DNA from: Auanema rhodensis
Lineage: Eukaryota > Nematoda > Chromadorea > Rhabditida > Rhabditidae
DNA length: 64,000 nt
Direction of reading: 5' to 3'
NCBI GenBank assembly: GCA_964057225.1
Contig: OZ059900.1
Location: 12,911,638 to 12,975,637 of the forward strand
A program made the translations under genes and the position numbers. The notes under the pieces were generated by a model. The model did not search any database and was not told the origin of the DNA. It was given only the letters and a program-made list of their open reading frames with translations. Positions 35,101 through 50,593 of this stretch are shown here, one piece after another. How positions within the stretch are numbered: the first letter of the stretch is position 1; every line of letters starts with the position of its first letter.

Positions 35101-38100
35101 GTCATATAATCATACTAAGACAGACAGTTTTCAATATTGCACACTCGTGGTGTGCTTTCCAAAATGTATTTCCAACTCAGAAGTTCTCTGGTTAGATTGA
35201 GATACTACCTCTAACTTGGGTAATTAAACCAAATCTATTCAGGAAACTTATGAACTGTTCTAGCCTATCGCCGTATATGTGATCAGTGTACAAAGCTATA
35301 CAAAGCTTTATCCGGTCAAACTATAATGTAAAAGACGCGTCATGTTCATATTCGAATTTGTTTTGCTTTGGCATCTATAGTGTCATATAACCATACTAAG
35401 ACAGACAGTTTTCAATATTGCACACTCATGGTGTGCTTTCCAAAATGTATTTCCAACTCAGAAGTTCTCTGGTTAGATTGAGATACTACCTCTAACTTGG
35501 GTAATTAAACCAAATCTATTCAGGAAACTTATGAACTGTTCTAGCCTATCGCCGTATAAGTGATCAGTGTACAAAGCTATACAAAGCTTTATCCGGTCAA
35601 ACTATAATGTAAAAGACGCGTCATGTTCATATTCAAATTTGTTTTGATTTGGCATCTATAGGGTCATATAATCATACTAAGACAGGCAGTTTTCAATATT
35701 GCACACTCATGGTGTGCTTTCCAAAATGTATTTCCAACTCAGAAGTTCTCTGGTTAGATTGAGATACTACCTCTAACTTGGGTAATTAAACCAAATCTAT
35801 TCAGGAAACTTATGAACTGTTCTAGCCTATCGCCGTATATGTGATCAGTGTACAAAGCTATACAAAGCTTTATCCGGTCAAACTATAATGTAAAAGACGC
35901 GTCATGTTCATATTCGAATTTGTTTTGCTTTGGCATCTATAGTGTCATATAATCATACTAAGACAGACAGTTTTCAATATTGCACACTCATGGTGTGCTT
36001 TCCAAAATGTATTTCCAACTCAGAAGTTCTCTGGTTAGATTGAGATACTACCTCTAACTTGGGTAATTAAACCAAATCTATTCAGGAAACTTATGAACTG
36101 TTCTAGCCTATCGCCGTATAAGTGATCAGTGTACAAAGCTATACAAAGCTTTATCCAGTCAAACTATAATGTAAAAGACGCGTCATGTTCATATTCAAAT
36201 TTGTTTTGCTTTGGCATCTATAGGGTCATATAATCATACTAAGACAGGCAGTTTTCAATATTGCACACTCATGGTGTGCTTTCCAAAATGTATTTCCAAC
36301 TCAGAAGTTCTCTGGTTAGATTGAGATACTACCTCTAACTTGGGTAATTAAACCAAATCTATTCAGGAAACTTATGAACTGTTCTAGCCTATCGCCGTAT
36401 AAGTGATCAGTGTACAAAGCTATACAAAGCTTTATCCAGTCAAACTATAATGTAAAAGACGCGTCATGTTCATATTCGAATTTGTTTTGCTTTGGCATCT
36501 ATAGGGTCATATAATCATACTAAGACAGACAGTTTTCAATATTGCACACTCATGGTGTGCTTTCCAAAATGTATTTCCAACTCAGAAGTTCTCTGGTTAG
36601 ATTGAGATACTACCTCTAACTTGGGTAATTAAACCAAATCTATTCAGGAAACTTATGAATTGTTCTAGCCTATCGCCGTATAAGTGATCAGTGTACAAAG
36701 CTATACAAAGCTTTATCCAGTCAAACTATAATGTAAAAGACGCGTCATGTTCATATTCAAATTTGTTTTGCTTTGGCATCTATAGGGTCATATAATCATA
36801 CTAAGACAGACAGTTTTCAATATTGCACACTCATGGTGTGCTTTCCAAAATGTATTTCCAACTCAGAAGTTCTCTGGTTAGATTGAGATACTACCTCTAA
36901 CTTGGGTAATTAAACCAAATCTATTCAGGAAACTTATGAACTGTTCTAGCCTATCGCCGTATAAGTGATCAGTGTACAAAGCTATACAAAGCTTTATCCG
37001 TTCAAACTATAATGTAAAAGACGCGTCATGTTCATATTCAAATTTGTTTTGCTTTGGCATCTATAGGGTCATATAATCATACTAAGACAGACAGTTTTCA
37101 ATATTGCACACTCATGGTGTGCTTTCCAAAATGTATTTCCAACTCAGAAGTTCTCTGGTTAGATTGAGATACTACCTCTAACTTGGGTAATTAAACCAAA
37201 TCTATTCAGGAAACTTATGAACTGTTCTAGCCTATCGCCGTATAAGTGATCAGTTAACAAAGCTATACAAAGCTTTATCCAGTCAAACTATAATGTAAAA
37301 GACGCGTCATGTTCATATTCAAATTTGTTTTGCTTTGGCATCTATAGGGTCATATAATCATACTAAGACAGGCAGTTTTCAATATTGCACACTCATGGTG
37401 TGCTTTCCAAAATGTATTTCCAACTCAGAAGTTCTCTGGTTAGATTGAGATACTACCTCTAACTTGGGTAATTAAACCAAATCTATTCAGGAAACTTATG
37501 AACTGTTCTAGCCTATCGCCGTATAAGTGATCAGTGTACAAAGCTATACAAAGCTTTATCCAGTCAAACTATAATGTAAAAGACGCGTCATGTTCATATT
37601 CAAATTTGTTTTGCTTTGGCATCTATAGTGTCATATAATCATACTAAGACAGACAGTTTTCAATATTGCACACTCATGGTGTGCTTTCCAAAATGTATTT
37701 CCAACTCAGAAGTTCTCTGGTTAGATTGAGATACTACCTCTAACTTGGGTAATTAAACCAAATCTATTCAGGAAACTTATGAACTGTTCTAGCCTATCGC
37801 CGTATAAGTGATCAGTGTACAAAGCTATACAAAGCTTTATCCAGTCAAACTATAATGTAAAAGACGCGTCATGTTCATATTCAAATTTGTTTTGCTTTGG
37901 CATCTATAGTGTCATATAATCATACTAAGACAGACAGTTTTCAATATTGCACACTCATGGTGTGCTTTCCAAAATGTATTTCCAACTCAGAAGTTCTCTG
38001 GTTAGATTGAGATACTACCTCTAACTTGGGTAATTAAACCAAATCTATTCAGGAAACTTATGAACTGTTCTAGCCTATCGCCGTATAAGTGATCAGTGTA

Positions 38101-41100
38101 CAAAGCTATACAAAGCTTTATCCAGTCAAACTATAATGTAAAAGACGCGTCATGTTCATATTCAAATTTGTTTTGCTTTGGCATCTATAGTGTCATATAA
38201 TCATACTAAGACAGACAGTTTTCAATATTGCACACTCATGGTGTGCTTTCCAAAATGTATTTCCAACTCAGAAGTTCTCTGGTTAGATTGAGATACTACC
38301 TCTAACTTGGGTAATTAAACCAAATCTATTCAGGAAACTTATGAACTGTTCTAGCCTATCGCCGTATAAGTGATCAGTGTACAAAGCTATACAAAGCTTT
38401 ATCCGGTCAAACTATAATGTAAAAGACGCGCCATGTTCATATTCAAATTTGTTTTGCTTTGGCATCTATAGTGTCATATAATCATACTAAGACAGACAGT
38501 TTTCAATATTGCACACTCATGGTGTGCTTTCCAAAATGTATTTCCAACTCAGAAGTTCTCTGGTTAGATTGAGATACTACCTCTAACTTGGGTAATTAAA
38601 CCAAATCTATTCAGGAAACTTATGAACTGTTCTAGCCTATCGCCGTATAAGTGATCAGTGTACAAAGCTATACAAAGCTTTATCCAGTCAAACTATAATG
38701 TAAAAGACGCGTCATGTTCATATTCAAATTTGTTTTGCTTTGGCATCTATAGTGTCATATAATCATACTAAGACAGACAGTTTTCAATATTGCACACTCA
38801 TGGTGTGCTTTCCAAAATGTATTTCCAACTCAGAAGTTCTCTGGTTAGATTGAGATACTACCTCTAACTTGGGTAATTAAACCAAATCTATTATGGAAAC
38901 TTATGAACTGTTCTAGCCTATCGCCGTATAAGTGATCAGTGTACAAAGCTATACAAAGCTTTATCCAGTCAAACTATAATGTAAAAGACGCGTCATGTTC
39001 ATATTCGAATTTGTTTTGCTTTGGCATCTATAGTGTCATATAATCATACTAAGACAGACAGTTTTCAATATTGCACACTCATGGTGTGCTTTCCAAAATG
39101 TATTTCCAACTCAGAAGTTCTCTGGTTAGATTGAGATACTACCTCTAACTTGGGTAATTAAACCAAATCTATTCAGGAAACTTATGAACTGTTCTAGCCT
39201 ATCGCCGTATAAGTGATCAGTGTACAAAGCTATACAAAGCTTTATCCGGTCAAACTATAATGTAAAAGACGCGCCATGTTCATATTGAAATTTGTTTTGT
39301 TTTGGCATCTATAGTGTCATATAATCATACTAAGACAGACAGTTTTCAATATTGCACACTCATGGTGTGCTTTCCAAAATGTATTTCCAACTCAGAAGTT
39401 CTCTGGTTAGATTGAGATACTACCTCTAACTTGGGTAATTAAACCAAATCTATTCAGGAAACTTATGAACTGTTCTAGCCTATCGCCGTATAAGTGATCA
39501 GTGTACAAAGCTATACAAAGCTTTATCCGGTCAAACTATAATGTAAAAGACGCGTCATGTTCATATTCAAATTTGTTTTGCTTTGGCATCTATAGTGTCA
39601 TATAATCATACTAAGACAGACAGTTTTCAATATTGCACACTCATGGTGTGCTTTCCAAAATGTATTTCCAACTCAGAAGTTCTCTGGTTAGATTGAGATA
39701 CTACCTCTAACTTGGGTAATTAAACCAAATCTATTCAGGAAACTTATGAACTGTTCTAGCCTATCGCCGTATAAGTGATCAGTGTACAAAGCTATACAAA
39801 GCTTTATCCGGTCAAACTATAATGTAAAAGACGCGCCATGTTCATATTCAAATTTGTTTTGCTTTGGCATCTATAGTGTCATATAATCATACTAAGACAG
39901 ACAGTTTTCAATATTGCACACTCATGGTGTGCTTTCCAAAATGTATTTCCAACTCAGAAGTTCTCTGGTTAGATTGAGATACTACCTCTAACTTGGGTAA
40001 TTAAACCAAATCTATTCAGGAAACTTATGAACTGTTCTAGCCTATCGCCGTATATGTGATCAGTGTACAAAGCTATACAAAGCTTTATCCGGTCAAACTA
40101 TAATGTAAAAGACGCGTCATGTTCATATTCAAATTTGTTTTGCTTTGGCATCTATAGGGTCATATAATCATACTAAGACAGACAGTTTTCAATATTGCAC
40201 ACTCATGGTGTGCTTTCCAAAATGTATTTCCAACTCAGAAGTTCTCTGGTTAGATTGAGATACTACCTCTAACTTGGGTAATTAAACCAAATCTATTCAG
40301 GAAACTTATGAACTGTTCTAGCGTATCGCCGTATAAGTGATCAGTGTACAAAGCTATACAAAGCTTTATCCGGTCAAACTATAATGTAAAAGACGCGTCA
40401 TGTTCATATTCAAATTTGTTTTGCTTTGGCATCTATAGTGTCATATAATCATACTAAGACAGACAGTTTTCAATATTGCACACTCGTGGTGTGCTTTCCA
40501 AAATGTATTTCCAACTCAGAAGTTCTCTGGTTAGATTGAGATACTACCTCTAACTTGGGTAATTAAACCAAATCTATTCAGGAAACTTATGAACTGTTCT
40601 AGCCTATCGCCGTATATGTGATCAGTGTACAAAGCTATACAAAGCTTTATCCGGTCAAACTATAATGTAAAAGACGCGTCATGTTCATATTCGAATTTGT
40701 TTTGCTTTGGCATCTATAGTGTCATATAACCATACTAAGACAGACAGTTTTCAATATTGCACACTCATGGTGTGCTTTCCAAAATGTATTTCCAACTCAG
40801 AAGTTCTCTGGTTAGATTGAGATACTACCTCTAACTTGGGTAATTAAACCAAATCTATTCAGGAAACTTATGAACTGTTCTAGCCTATCGCCGTATAAGT
40901 GATCAGTGTACAAAGCTATACAAAGCTTTATCCGGTCAAACTATAATGTAAAAGACGCGTCATGTTCATATTCAAATTTGTTTTGATTTGGCATCTATAG
41001 GGTCATATAATCATACTAAGACAGGCAGTTTTCAATATTGCACACTCATGGTGTGCTTTCCAAAATGTATTTCCAACTCAGAAGTTCTCTGGTTAGATTG

Positions 41101-44100
41101 AGATACTACCTCTAACTTGGGTAATTAAACCAAATCTATTCAGGAAACTTATGAACTGTTCTAGCCTATCGCCGTATAAGTGATCAGTGTACAAAGCTAT
41201 ACAAAGCTTTATCCGGTCAAACTATAATGTAAAAGACGCGCCATGTTCATATTCAAATTTGTTTTGCTTTGGCATCTATAGTGTCATATAATCATACTAA
41301 GACAGACAGTTTTCAATATTGCACACTCATGGTGTGCTTTCCAAAATGTATTTCCAACTCAGAAGTTCTCTGGTTAGATTGAGATACTACCTCTAACTTG
41401 GGTAATTAAACCAAATCTATTCAGGAAACTTATGAACTGTTCTAGCCTATCGCCGTATAAGTGATCAGTGTACAAAGCTATACAAAGCTTTATCCAGTCA
41501 AACTATAATGTAAAAGACGCGTCATGTTCATATTCAAATTTGTTTTGCTTTGGCATCTATAGTGTCATATAATCATACTAAGACAGACAGTTTTCAATAT
41601 TGCACACTCATGGTGTGCTTTCCAAAATGTATTTCCAACTCAGAAGTTCTCTGGTTAGATTGAGATACTACCTCTAACTTGGGTAATTAAACCAAATCTA
41701 TTATGGAAACTTATGAACTGTTCTAGCCTATCGCCGTATAAGTGATCAGTGTACAAAGCTATACAAAGCTTTATCCAGTCAAACTATAATGTAAAAGACG
41801 CGTCATGTTCATATTCGAATTTGTTTTGCTTTGGCATCTATAGTGTCATATAATCATACTAAGACAGACAGTTTTCAATATTGCACACTCATGGTGTGCT
41901 TTCCAAAATGTATTTCCAACTCAGAAGTTCTCTGGTTAGATTGAGATACTACCTCTAACTTGGGTAATTAAACCAAATCTATTCAGGAAACTTATGAACT
42001 GTTCTAGCCTATCGCCGTATAAGTGATCAGTGTACAAAGCTATACAAAGCTTTATCCGGTCAAACTATAATGTAAAAGACGCGCCATGTTCATATTGAAA
42101 TTTGTTTTGTTTTGGCATCTATAGTGTCATATAATCATACTAAGACAGACAGTTTTCAATATTGCACACTCATGGTGTGCTTTCCAAAATGTATTTCCAA
42201 CTCAGAAGTTCTCTGGTTAGATTGAGATACTACCTCTAACTTGGGTAATTAAACCAAATCTATTCAGGAAACTTATGAACTGTTCTAGCCTATCGCCGTA
42301 TAAGTGATCAGTGTACAAAGCTATACAAAGCTTTATCCGGTCAAACTATAATGTAAAAGACGCGTCATGTTCATATTCAAATTTGTTTTGCTTTGGCATC
42401 TATAGTGTCATATAATCATACTAAGACAGACAGTTTTCAATATTGCACACTCATGGTGTGCTTTCCAAAATGTATTTCCAACTCAGAAGTTCTCTGGTTA
42501 GATTGAGATACTACCTCTAACTTGGGTAATTAAACCAAATCTATTCAGGAAACTTATGAACTGTTCTAGCCTATCGCCGTATAAGTGATCAGTGTACAAA
42601 GCTATACAAAGCTTTATCCGGTCAAACTATAATGTAAAAGACGCGCCATGTTCATATTCAAATTTGTTTTGCTTTGGCATCTATAGTGTCATATAATCAT
42701 ACTAAGACAGACAGTTTTCAATATTGCACACTCATGGTGTGCTTTCCAAAATGTATTTCCAACTCAGAAGTTCTCTGGTTAGATTGAGATACTACCTCTA
42801 ACTTGGGTAATTAAACCAAATCTATTCAGGAAACTTATGAACTGTTCTAGCCTATCGCCGTATATGTGATCAGTGTACAAAGCTATACAAAGCTTTATCC
42901 GGTCAAACTATAATGTAAAAGACGCGTCATGTTCATATTCAAATTTGTTTTGCTTTGGCATCTATAGGGTCATATAATCATACTAAGACAGACAGTTTTC
43001 AATATTGCACACTCATGGTGTGCTTTCCAAAATGTATTTCCAACTCAGAAGTTCTCTGGTTAGATTGAGATACTACCTCTAACTTGGGTAATTAAACCAA
43101 ATCTATTCAGGAAACTTATGAACTGTTCTAGCGTATCGCCGTATAAGTGATCAGTGTACAAAGCTATACAAAGCTTTATCCGGTCAAACTATAATGTAAA
43201 AGACGCGTCATGTTCATATTCAAATTTGTTTTGCTTTGGCATCTATAGTGTCATATAATCATACTAAGACAGACAGTTTTCAATATTGCACACTCGTGGT
43301 GTGCTTTCCAAAATGTATTTCCAACTCAGAAGTTCTCTGGTTAGATTGAGATACTACCTCTAACTTGGGTAATTAAACCAAATCTATTCAGGAAACTTAT
43401 GAACTGTTCTAGCCTATCGCCGTATATGTGATCAGTGTACAAAGCTATACAAAGCTTTATCCGGTCAAACTATAATGTAAAAGACGCGTCATGTTCATAT
43501 TCGAATTTGTTTTGCTTTGGCATCTATAGTGTCATATAACCATACTAAGACAGACAGTTTTCAATATTGCACACTCATGGTGTGCTTTCCAAAATGTATT
43601 TCCAACTCAGAAGTTCTCTGGTTAGATTGAGATACTACCTCTAACTTGGGTAATTAAACCAAATCTATTCAGGAAACTTATGAACTGTTCTAGCCTATCG
43701 CCGTATAAGTGATCAGTGTACAAAGCTATACAAAGCTTTATCCGGTCAAACTATAATGTAAAAGACGCGTCATGTTCATATTCAAATTTGTTTTGATTTG
43801 GCATCTATAGGGTCATATAATCATACTAAGACAGGCAGTTTTCAATATTGCACACTCATGGTGTGCTTTCCAAAATGTATTTCCAACTCAGAAGTTCTCT
43901 GGTTAGATTGAGATACTACCTCTAACTTGGGTAATTAAACCAAATCTATTCAGGAAACTTATGAACTGTTCTAGCCTATCGCCGTATATGTGATCAGTGT
44001 ACAAAGCTATACAAAGCTTTATCCGGTCAAACTATAATGTAAAAGACGCGTCATGTTCATATTCGAATTTGTTTTGCTTTGGCATCTATAGTGTCATATA

Positions 44101-46812
44101 ATCATACTAAGACAGACAGTTTTCAATATTGCACACTCATGGTGTGCTTTCCAAAATGTATTTCCAACTCAGAAGTTCTCTGGTTAGATTGAGATACTAC
44201 CTCTAACTTGGGTAATTAAACCAAATCTATTCAGGAAACTTATGAACTGTTCTAGCCTATCGCCGTATAAGTGATCAGTGTACAAAGCTATACAAAGCTT
44301 TATCCAGTCAAACTATAATGTAAAAGACGCGTCATGTTCATATTCAAATTTGTTTTGCTTTGGCATCTATAGGGTCATATAATCATACTAAGACAGGCAG
44401 TTTTCAATATTGCACACTCATGGTGTGCTTTCCAAAATGTATTTCCAACTCAGAAGTTCTCTGGTTAGATTGAGATACTACCTCTAACTTGGGTAATTAA
44501 ACCAAATCTATTCAGGAAACTTATGAATTGTTCTAGCCTATCGCCGTATAAGTGATCAGTGTACAAAGCTATACAAAGCTTTATCCAGTCAAACTATAAT
44601 GTAAAAGACGCGTCATGTTCATATTCGAATTTGTTTTGCTTTGGCATCTATAGGGTCATATAATCATACTAAGACAGACAGTTTTCAATATTGCACACTC
44701 GTGGTGTGCTTTCCAAAATGTATTTCCAACTCAGAAGTTCTCTGGTTAGATTGAGATACTACCTCTAACTTGGGTAATTAAACCAAATCTATTCAGGAAA
44801 CTTATGAACTGTTCTAGCCTATCGCCGTATATGTGATCAGTGTACAAAGCTATACAAAGCTTTATCCGGTCAAACTATAATGTAAAAGACGCGTCATGTT
44901 CATATTCGAATTTGTTTTGCTTTGGCATCTATAGTGTCATATAACCATACTAAGACAGACAGTTTTCAATATTGCACACTCATGGTGTGCTTTCCAAAAT
45001 GTATTTCCAACTCAGAAGTTCTCTGGTTAGATTGAGATACTACCTCTAACTTGGGTAATTAAACCAAATCTATTCAGGAAACTTATGAACTGTTCTAGCC
45101 TATCGCCGTATAAGTGATCAGTGTACAAAGCTATACAAAGCTTTATCCGGTCAAACTATAATGTAAAAGACGCGTCATGTTCATATTCAAATTTGTTTTG
45201 ATTTGGCATCTATAGGGTCATATAATCATACTAAGACAGGCAGTTTTCAATATTGCACACTCATGGTGTGCTTTCCAAAATGTATTTCCAACTCAGAAGT
45301 TCTCTGGTTAGATTGAGATACTACCTCTAACTTGGGTAATTAAACCAAATCTATTCAGGAAACTTATGAACTGTTCTAGCCTATCGCCGTATATGTGATC
45401 AGTGTACAAAGCTATACAAAGCTTTATCCGGTCAAACTATAATGTAAAAGACGCGTCATGTTCATATTCGAATTTGTTTTGCTTTGGCATCTATAGTGTC
45501 ATATAATCATACTAAGACAGACAGTTTTCAATATTGCACACTCATGGTGTGCTTTCCAAAATGTATTTCCAACTCAGAAGTTCTCTGGTTAGATTGAGAT
45601 ACTACCTCTAACTTGGGTAATTAAACCAAATCTATTCAGGAAACTTATGAACTGTTCTAGCCTATCGCCGTATAAGTGATCAGTGTACAAAGCTATACAA
45701 AGCTTTATCCAGTCAAACTATAATGTAAAAGACGCGTCATGTTCATATTCAAATTTGTTTTGCTTTGGCATCTATAGGGTCATATAATCATACTAAGACA
45801 GGCAGTTTTCAATATTGCACACTCATGGTGTGCTTTCCAAAATGTATTTCCAACTCAGAAGTTCTCTGGTTAGATTGAGATACTACCTCTAACTTGGGTA
45901 ATTAAACCAAATCTATTCAGGAAACTTATGAACTGTTCTAGCCTATCGCCGTATAAGTGATCAGTGTACAAAGCTATACAAAGCTTTATCCAGTCAAACT
46001 ATAATGTAAAAGACGCGTCATGTTCATATTCGAATTTGTTTTGCTTTGGCATCTATAGGGTCATATAATCATACTAAGACAGACAGTTTTCAATATTGCA
46101 CACTCATGGTGTGCTTTCCAAAATGTATTTCCAACTCAGAAGTTCTCTGGTTAGATTGAGATACTACCTCTAACTTGGGTAATTAAACCAAATCTATTCA
46201 GGAAACTTATGAATTGTTCTAGCCTATCGCCGTATAAGTGATCAGTGTACAAAGCTATACAAAGCTTTATCCAGTCAAACTATAATGTAAAAGACGCGTC
46301 ATGTTCATATTCAAATTTGTTTTGCTTTGGCATCTATAGGGTCATATAATCATACTAAGACAGACAGTTTTCAATATTGCACACTCATGGTGTGCTTTCC
46401 AAAATGTATTTCCAACTCAGAAGTTCTCTGGTTAGATTGAGATACTACCTCTAACTTGGGTAATTAAACCAAATCTATTCAGGAAACTTATGAACTGTTC
46501 TAGCCTATCGCCGTATAAGTGATCAGTGTACAAAGCTATACAAAGCTTTATCCGTTCAAACTATAATGTAAAAGACGCGTCATGTTCATATTCAAATTTG
46601 TTTTGCTTTGGCATCTATAGGGTCATATAATCATACTAAGACAGACAGTTTTCAATATTGCACACTCATGGTGTGCTTTCCAAAATGTATTTCCAACTCA
46701 GAAGTTCTCTGGTTAGATTGAGATACTACCTCTAACTTGGGTAATTAAACCAAATCTATTCAGGAAACTTATGAACTGTTCTAGCCTATCGCCGTATAAG
46801 TGATCAGTTAAC
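32147..46812. repeat. 34-unit (9554-bp offset) segmental duplication in the SL array
   Basis: Three private markers recur at exactly 9554 bp (34 x 281): ttatggaaac at 32147 and 41701, gcgtatcgcc at 33577 and 43131, and gttaacaaag at 37253 and 46807. The copied block is therefore at least 5.1 kb (32.1-37.3 kb to 41.7-46.8 kb). A nested tandem copy at a 10-unit offset overlaps it. Confidence 0.82.
38431..43830. repeat. Ten-unit (2810-bp) tandem duplication in the SL array
   Basis: Markers at a 2810-bp offset: acgcgccatg near 38427 and 41237, ttatggaaac at 38891 and 41701, gcgtatcgcc at 40321 and 43131, ttttgatttg at 40981 and 43791. The two copies are adjacent and nearly identical, which fits recent unequal crossing-over between units ten apart. 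Confidence 0.82.
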
Positions 46813-49800
46813 AAAGCTATACAAAGCTTTATCCAGTCAAACTATAATGTAAAAGACGCGTCATGTTCATATTCAAATTTGTTTTGCTTTGGCATCTATA
46901 GGGTCATATAATCATACTAAGACAGGCAGTTTTCAATATTGCACACTCATGGTGTGCTTTCCAAAATGTATTTCCAACTCAGAAGTTCTCTGGTTAGATT
47001 GAGATACTACCTCTAACTTGGGTAATTAAACCAAATCTATTCAGGAAACTTATGAATTGTTCTAGCCTATCGCCGTATAAGTGATCAGTGTACAAAGCTA
47101 TACAAAGCTTTATCCAGTCAAACTATAATGTAATAGACGCGTCATGTTCATATTCAAATTTGTTTTGCTTTGGCATCTATAGTGTCATATAATCATACTA
47201 AGACAGACAGTTTTCAATATTGCACACTCATGGTGTGCTTTCCAAAATGTATTTCCAACTCAGAAGTTCTCTGGTTAGATTGAGATACTACCTCTAACTT
47301 GGGTAATTAAACCAAATCTATTCAGGAAACTTATGAACTGTTCTAGCCTATCGCCGTATAAGTGATCAGTGTACAAAGCTATACAAAGCTTTATCCAGTC
47401 AAACTATAATGTAAAAGACGCGTCATGTTCATATTCAAATTTGTTTTGCTTTGGCATCTATAGGGTCATATAATCATACTAAGACAGGCAGTTTTCAATA
47501 TTGCACACTCATGGTGTGCTTTCCAAAATGTATTTCCAACTCAGAAGTTCTCTGGTTAGATTGAGATACTACCTCTAACTTGGGTAATTAAACCAAATCT
47601 ATTCAGGAAACTTATGAATTGTTCTAGCCTATCGCCGTATAAGTGATCAGTGTACAAAGCTATACAAAGCTTTATCCAGTCAAACTATAATGTAAAAGAC
47701 GCGTCATGTTCATATTCGAATTTGTTTTGCTTTGGCATCTATAGGGTCATATAATCATACTAAGACAGACAGTTTTCAATATTGCACACTCGTGGTGTGC
47801 TTTCCAAAATGTATTTCCAACTCAGAAGTTCTCTGGTTAGATTGAGATACTACCTCTAACTTGGGTAATTAAACCAAATCTATTCAGGAAACTTATGAAC
47901 TGTTCTAGCCTATCGCCGTATATGTGATCAGTGTACAAAGCTATACAAAGCTTTATCCGGTCAAACTATAATGTAAAAGACGCGTCATGTTCATATTCGA
48001 ATTTGTTTTGCTTTGGCATCTATAGTGTCATATAACCATACTAAGACAGACAGTTTTCAATATTGCACACTCATGGTGTGCTTTCCAAAATGTATTTCCA
48101 ACTCAGAAGTTCTCTGGTTAGATTGAGATACTACCTCTAACTTGGGTAATTAAACCAAATCTATTCAGGAAACTTATGAACTGTTCTAGCCTATCGCCGT
48201 ATAAGTGATCAGTGTACAAAGCTATACAAAGCTTTATCCGGTCAAACTATAATGTAAAAGACGCGTCATGTTCATATTCAAATTTGTTTTGATTTGGCAT
48301 CTATAGGGTCATATAATCATACTAAGACAGGCAGTTTTCAATATTGCACACTCATGGTGTGCTTTCCAAAATGTATTTCCAACTCAGAAGTTCTCTGGTT
48401 AGATTGAGATACTACCTCTAACTTGGGTAATTAAACCAAATCTATTCAGGAAACTTATGAACTGTTCTAGCCTATCGCCGTATATGTGATCAGTGTACAA
48501 AGCTATACAAAGCTTTATCCGGTCAAACTATAATGTAAAAGACGCGTCATGTTCATATTCGAATTTGTTTTGCTTTGGCATCTATAGTGTCATATAATCA
48601 TACTAAGACAGACAGTTTTCAATATTGCACACTCATGGTGTGCTTTCCAAAATGTATTTCCAACTCAGAAGTTCTCTGGTTAGATTGAGATACTACCTCT
48701 AACTTGGGTAATTAAACCAAATCTATTCAGGAAACTTATGAACTGTTCTAGCCTATCGCCGTATAAGTGATCAGTGTACAAAGCTATACAAAGCTTTATC
48801 CAGTCAAACTATAATGTAAAAGACGCGTCATGTTCATATTCAAATTTGTTTTGCTTTGGCATCTATAGGGTCATATAATCATACTAAGACAGGCAGTTTT
48901 CAATATTGCACACTCATGGTGTGCTTTCCAAAATGTATTTCCAACTCAGAAGTTCTCTGGTTAGATTGAGATACTACCTCTAACTTGGGTAATTAAACCA
49001 AATCTATTCAGGAAACTTATGAATTGTTCTAGCCTATCGCCGTATAAGTGATCAGTGTACAAAGCTATACAAAGCTTTATCCAGTCAAACTATAATGTAA
49101 AAGACGCGTCATGTTCATATTCGAATTTGTTTTGCTTTGGCATCTATAGGGTCATATAATCATACTAAGACAGACAGTTTTCAATATTGCACACTCATGG
49201 TGTGCTTTCCAAAATGTATTTCCAACTCAGAAGTTCTCTGGTTAGATTGAGATACTACCTCTAACTTGGGTAATTAAACCAAATCTATTCAGGAAACTTA
49301 TGAATTGTTCTAGCCTATCGCCGTATAAGTGATCAGTGTACAAAGCTATACAAAGCTTTATCCAGTCAAACTATAATGTAAAAGACGCGTCATGTTCATA
49401 TTCAAATTTGTTTTGCTTTGGCATCTATAGGGTCATATAATCATACTAAGACAGACAGTTTTCAATATTGCACACTCATGGTGTGCTTTCCAAAATGTAT
49501 TTCCAACTCAGAAGTTCTCTGGTTAGATTGAGATACTACCTCTAACTTGGGTAATTAAACCAAATCTATTCAGGAAACTTATGAACTGTTCTAGCCTATC
49601 GCCGTATAAGTGATCAGTGTACAAAGCTATACAAAGCTTTATCCGTTCAAACTATAATGTAAAAGACGCGTCATGTTCATATTCAAATTTGTTTTGCTTT
49701 GGCATCTATAGGGTCATATAATCATACTAAGACAGACAGTTTTCAATATTGCACACTCATGGTGTGCTTTCCAAAATGTATTTCCAACTCAGAAGTTCTC

Positions 49801-50230
49801 TGGTTAGATTGAGATACTACCTCTAACTTGGGTAATTAAACCAAATCTATTCAGGAAACTTATGAACTGTTCTAGCCTATCGCCGTATAAGTGATCAGTT
49901 AACAAAGCTATACAAAGCTTTATCCAGTCAAACTATAATGTAAAAGACGCGTCATGTTCATATTCAAATTTGTTTTGCTTTGGCATCTATAGGGTCATAT
50001 AATCATACTAAGACAGGCAGTTTTCAATATTGCACACTCATGGTGTGCTTTCCAAAATGTATTTCCAACTCAGAAGTTCTCTGGTTAGATTGAGATACTA
50101 CCTCTAACTTGAGTAATTAAACCAAATCTATTCAGGAAACTTATGAATTGTTCTAGCCTATCGCCGTATAAGTGATCAGTGTACAAAGCTATACAAAGCT
50201 TTATCCAGTCAAACTATAATGTAATAGACG
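46800..50230. repeat. Eleven-unit (3091-bp) tandem duplication in the SL array
   Basis: gttaacaaag at 46807 and 49898, and gtaatagacg at about 47131 and 50222, are both separated by 3091 bp. The unit just upstream of each gttaac marker carries tccgttcaaa, as does the one before the related marker at 37253, so all three blocks share descent. Confidence 0.8.
50032..50123 (-). ncRNA. SL RNA gene copy with leader variant (C12T)
   Basis: The plus strand reads cttgagtaattaaacc, giving ATTACTCAAGTT in the leader where all others have ATTACCCAAGTT. Single occurrence. Donor and Sm site are intact. Confidence 0.75.
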
Positions 50231-50593
50231 CGTCATGTTCATATTCAAATTTGTTTTGCTTTGGCATCTATAGTGTCATATAATCATACTAAGACAGACA
50301 GTTTTCAATATTGCACACTCATGGTGTGCTTTCCAAAATGTATTTCCAACTCAGAAGTTCTCTGGTTAGATTGAGATACTACCTCTAACTTGGGTAATTA
50401 AACCAAATCTATTCAGGAAACTTATGAACTGTTCTAGCCTATCGCCGTATATGTGATCAGTGTACAAAGCTATACAAAGCTTTATCCGGTCAAACTATAA
50501 TGTAAAAGACGCGTCATGTTCATATTCGAATTTGTTTTGCTTTGGCATCTATAGTGTCATATAATCATACTAAGACAGACAGTTTTCAATATT

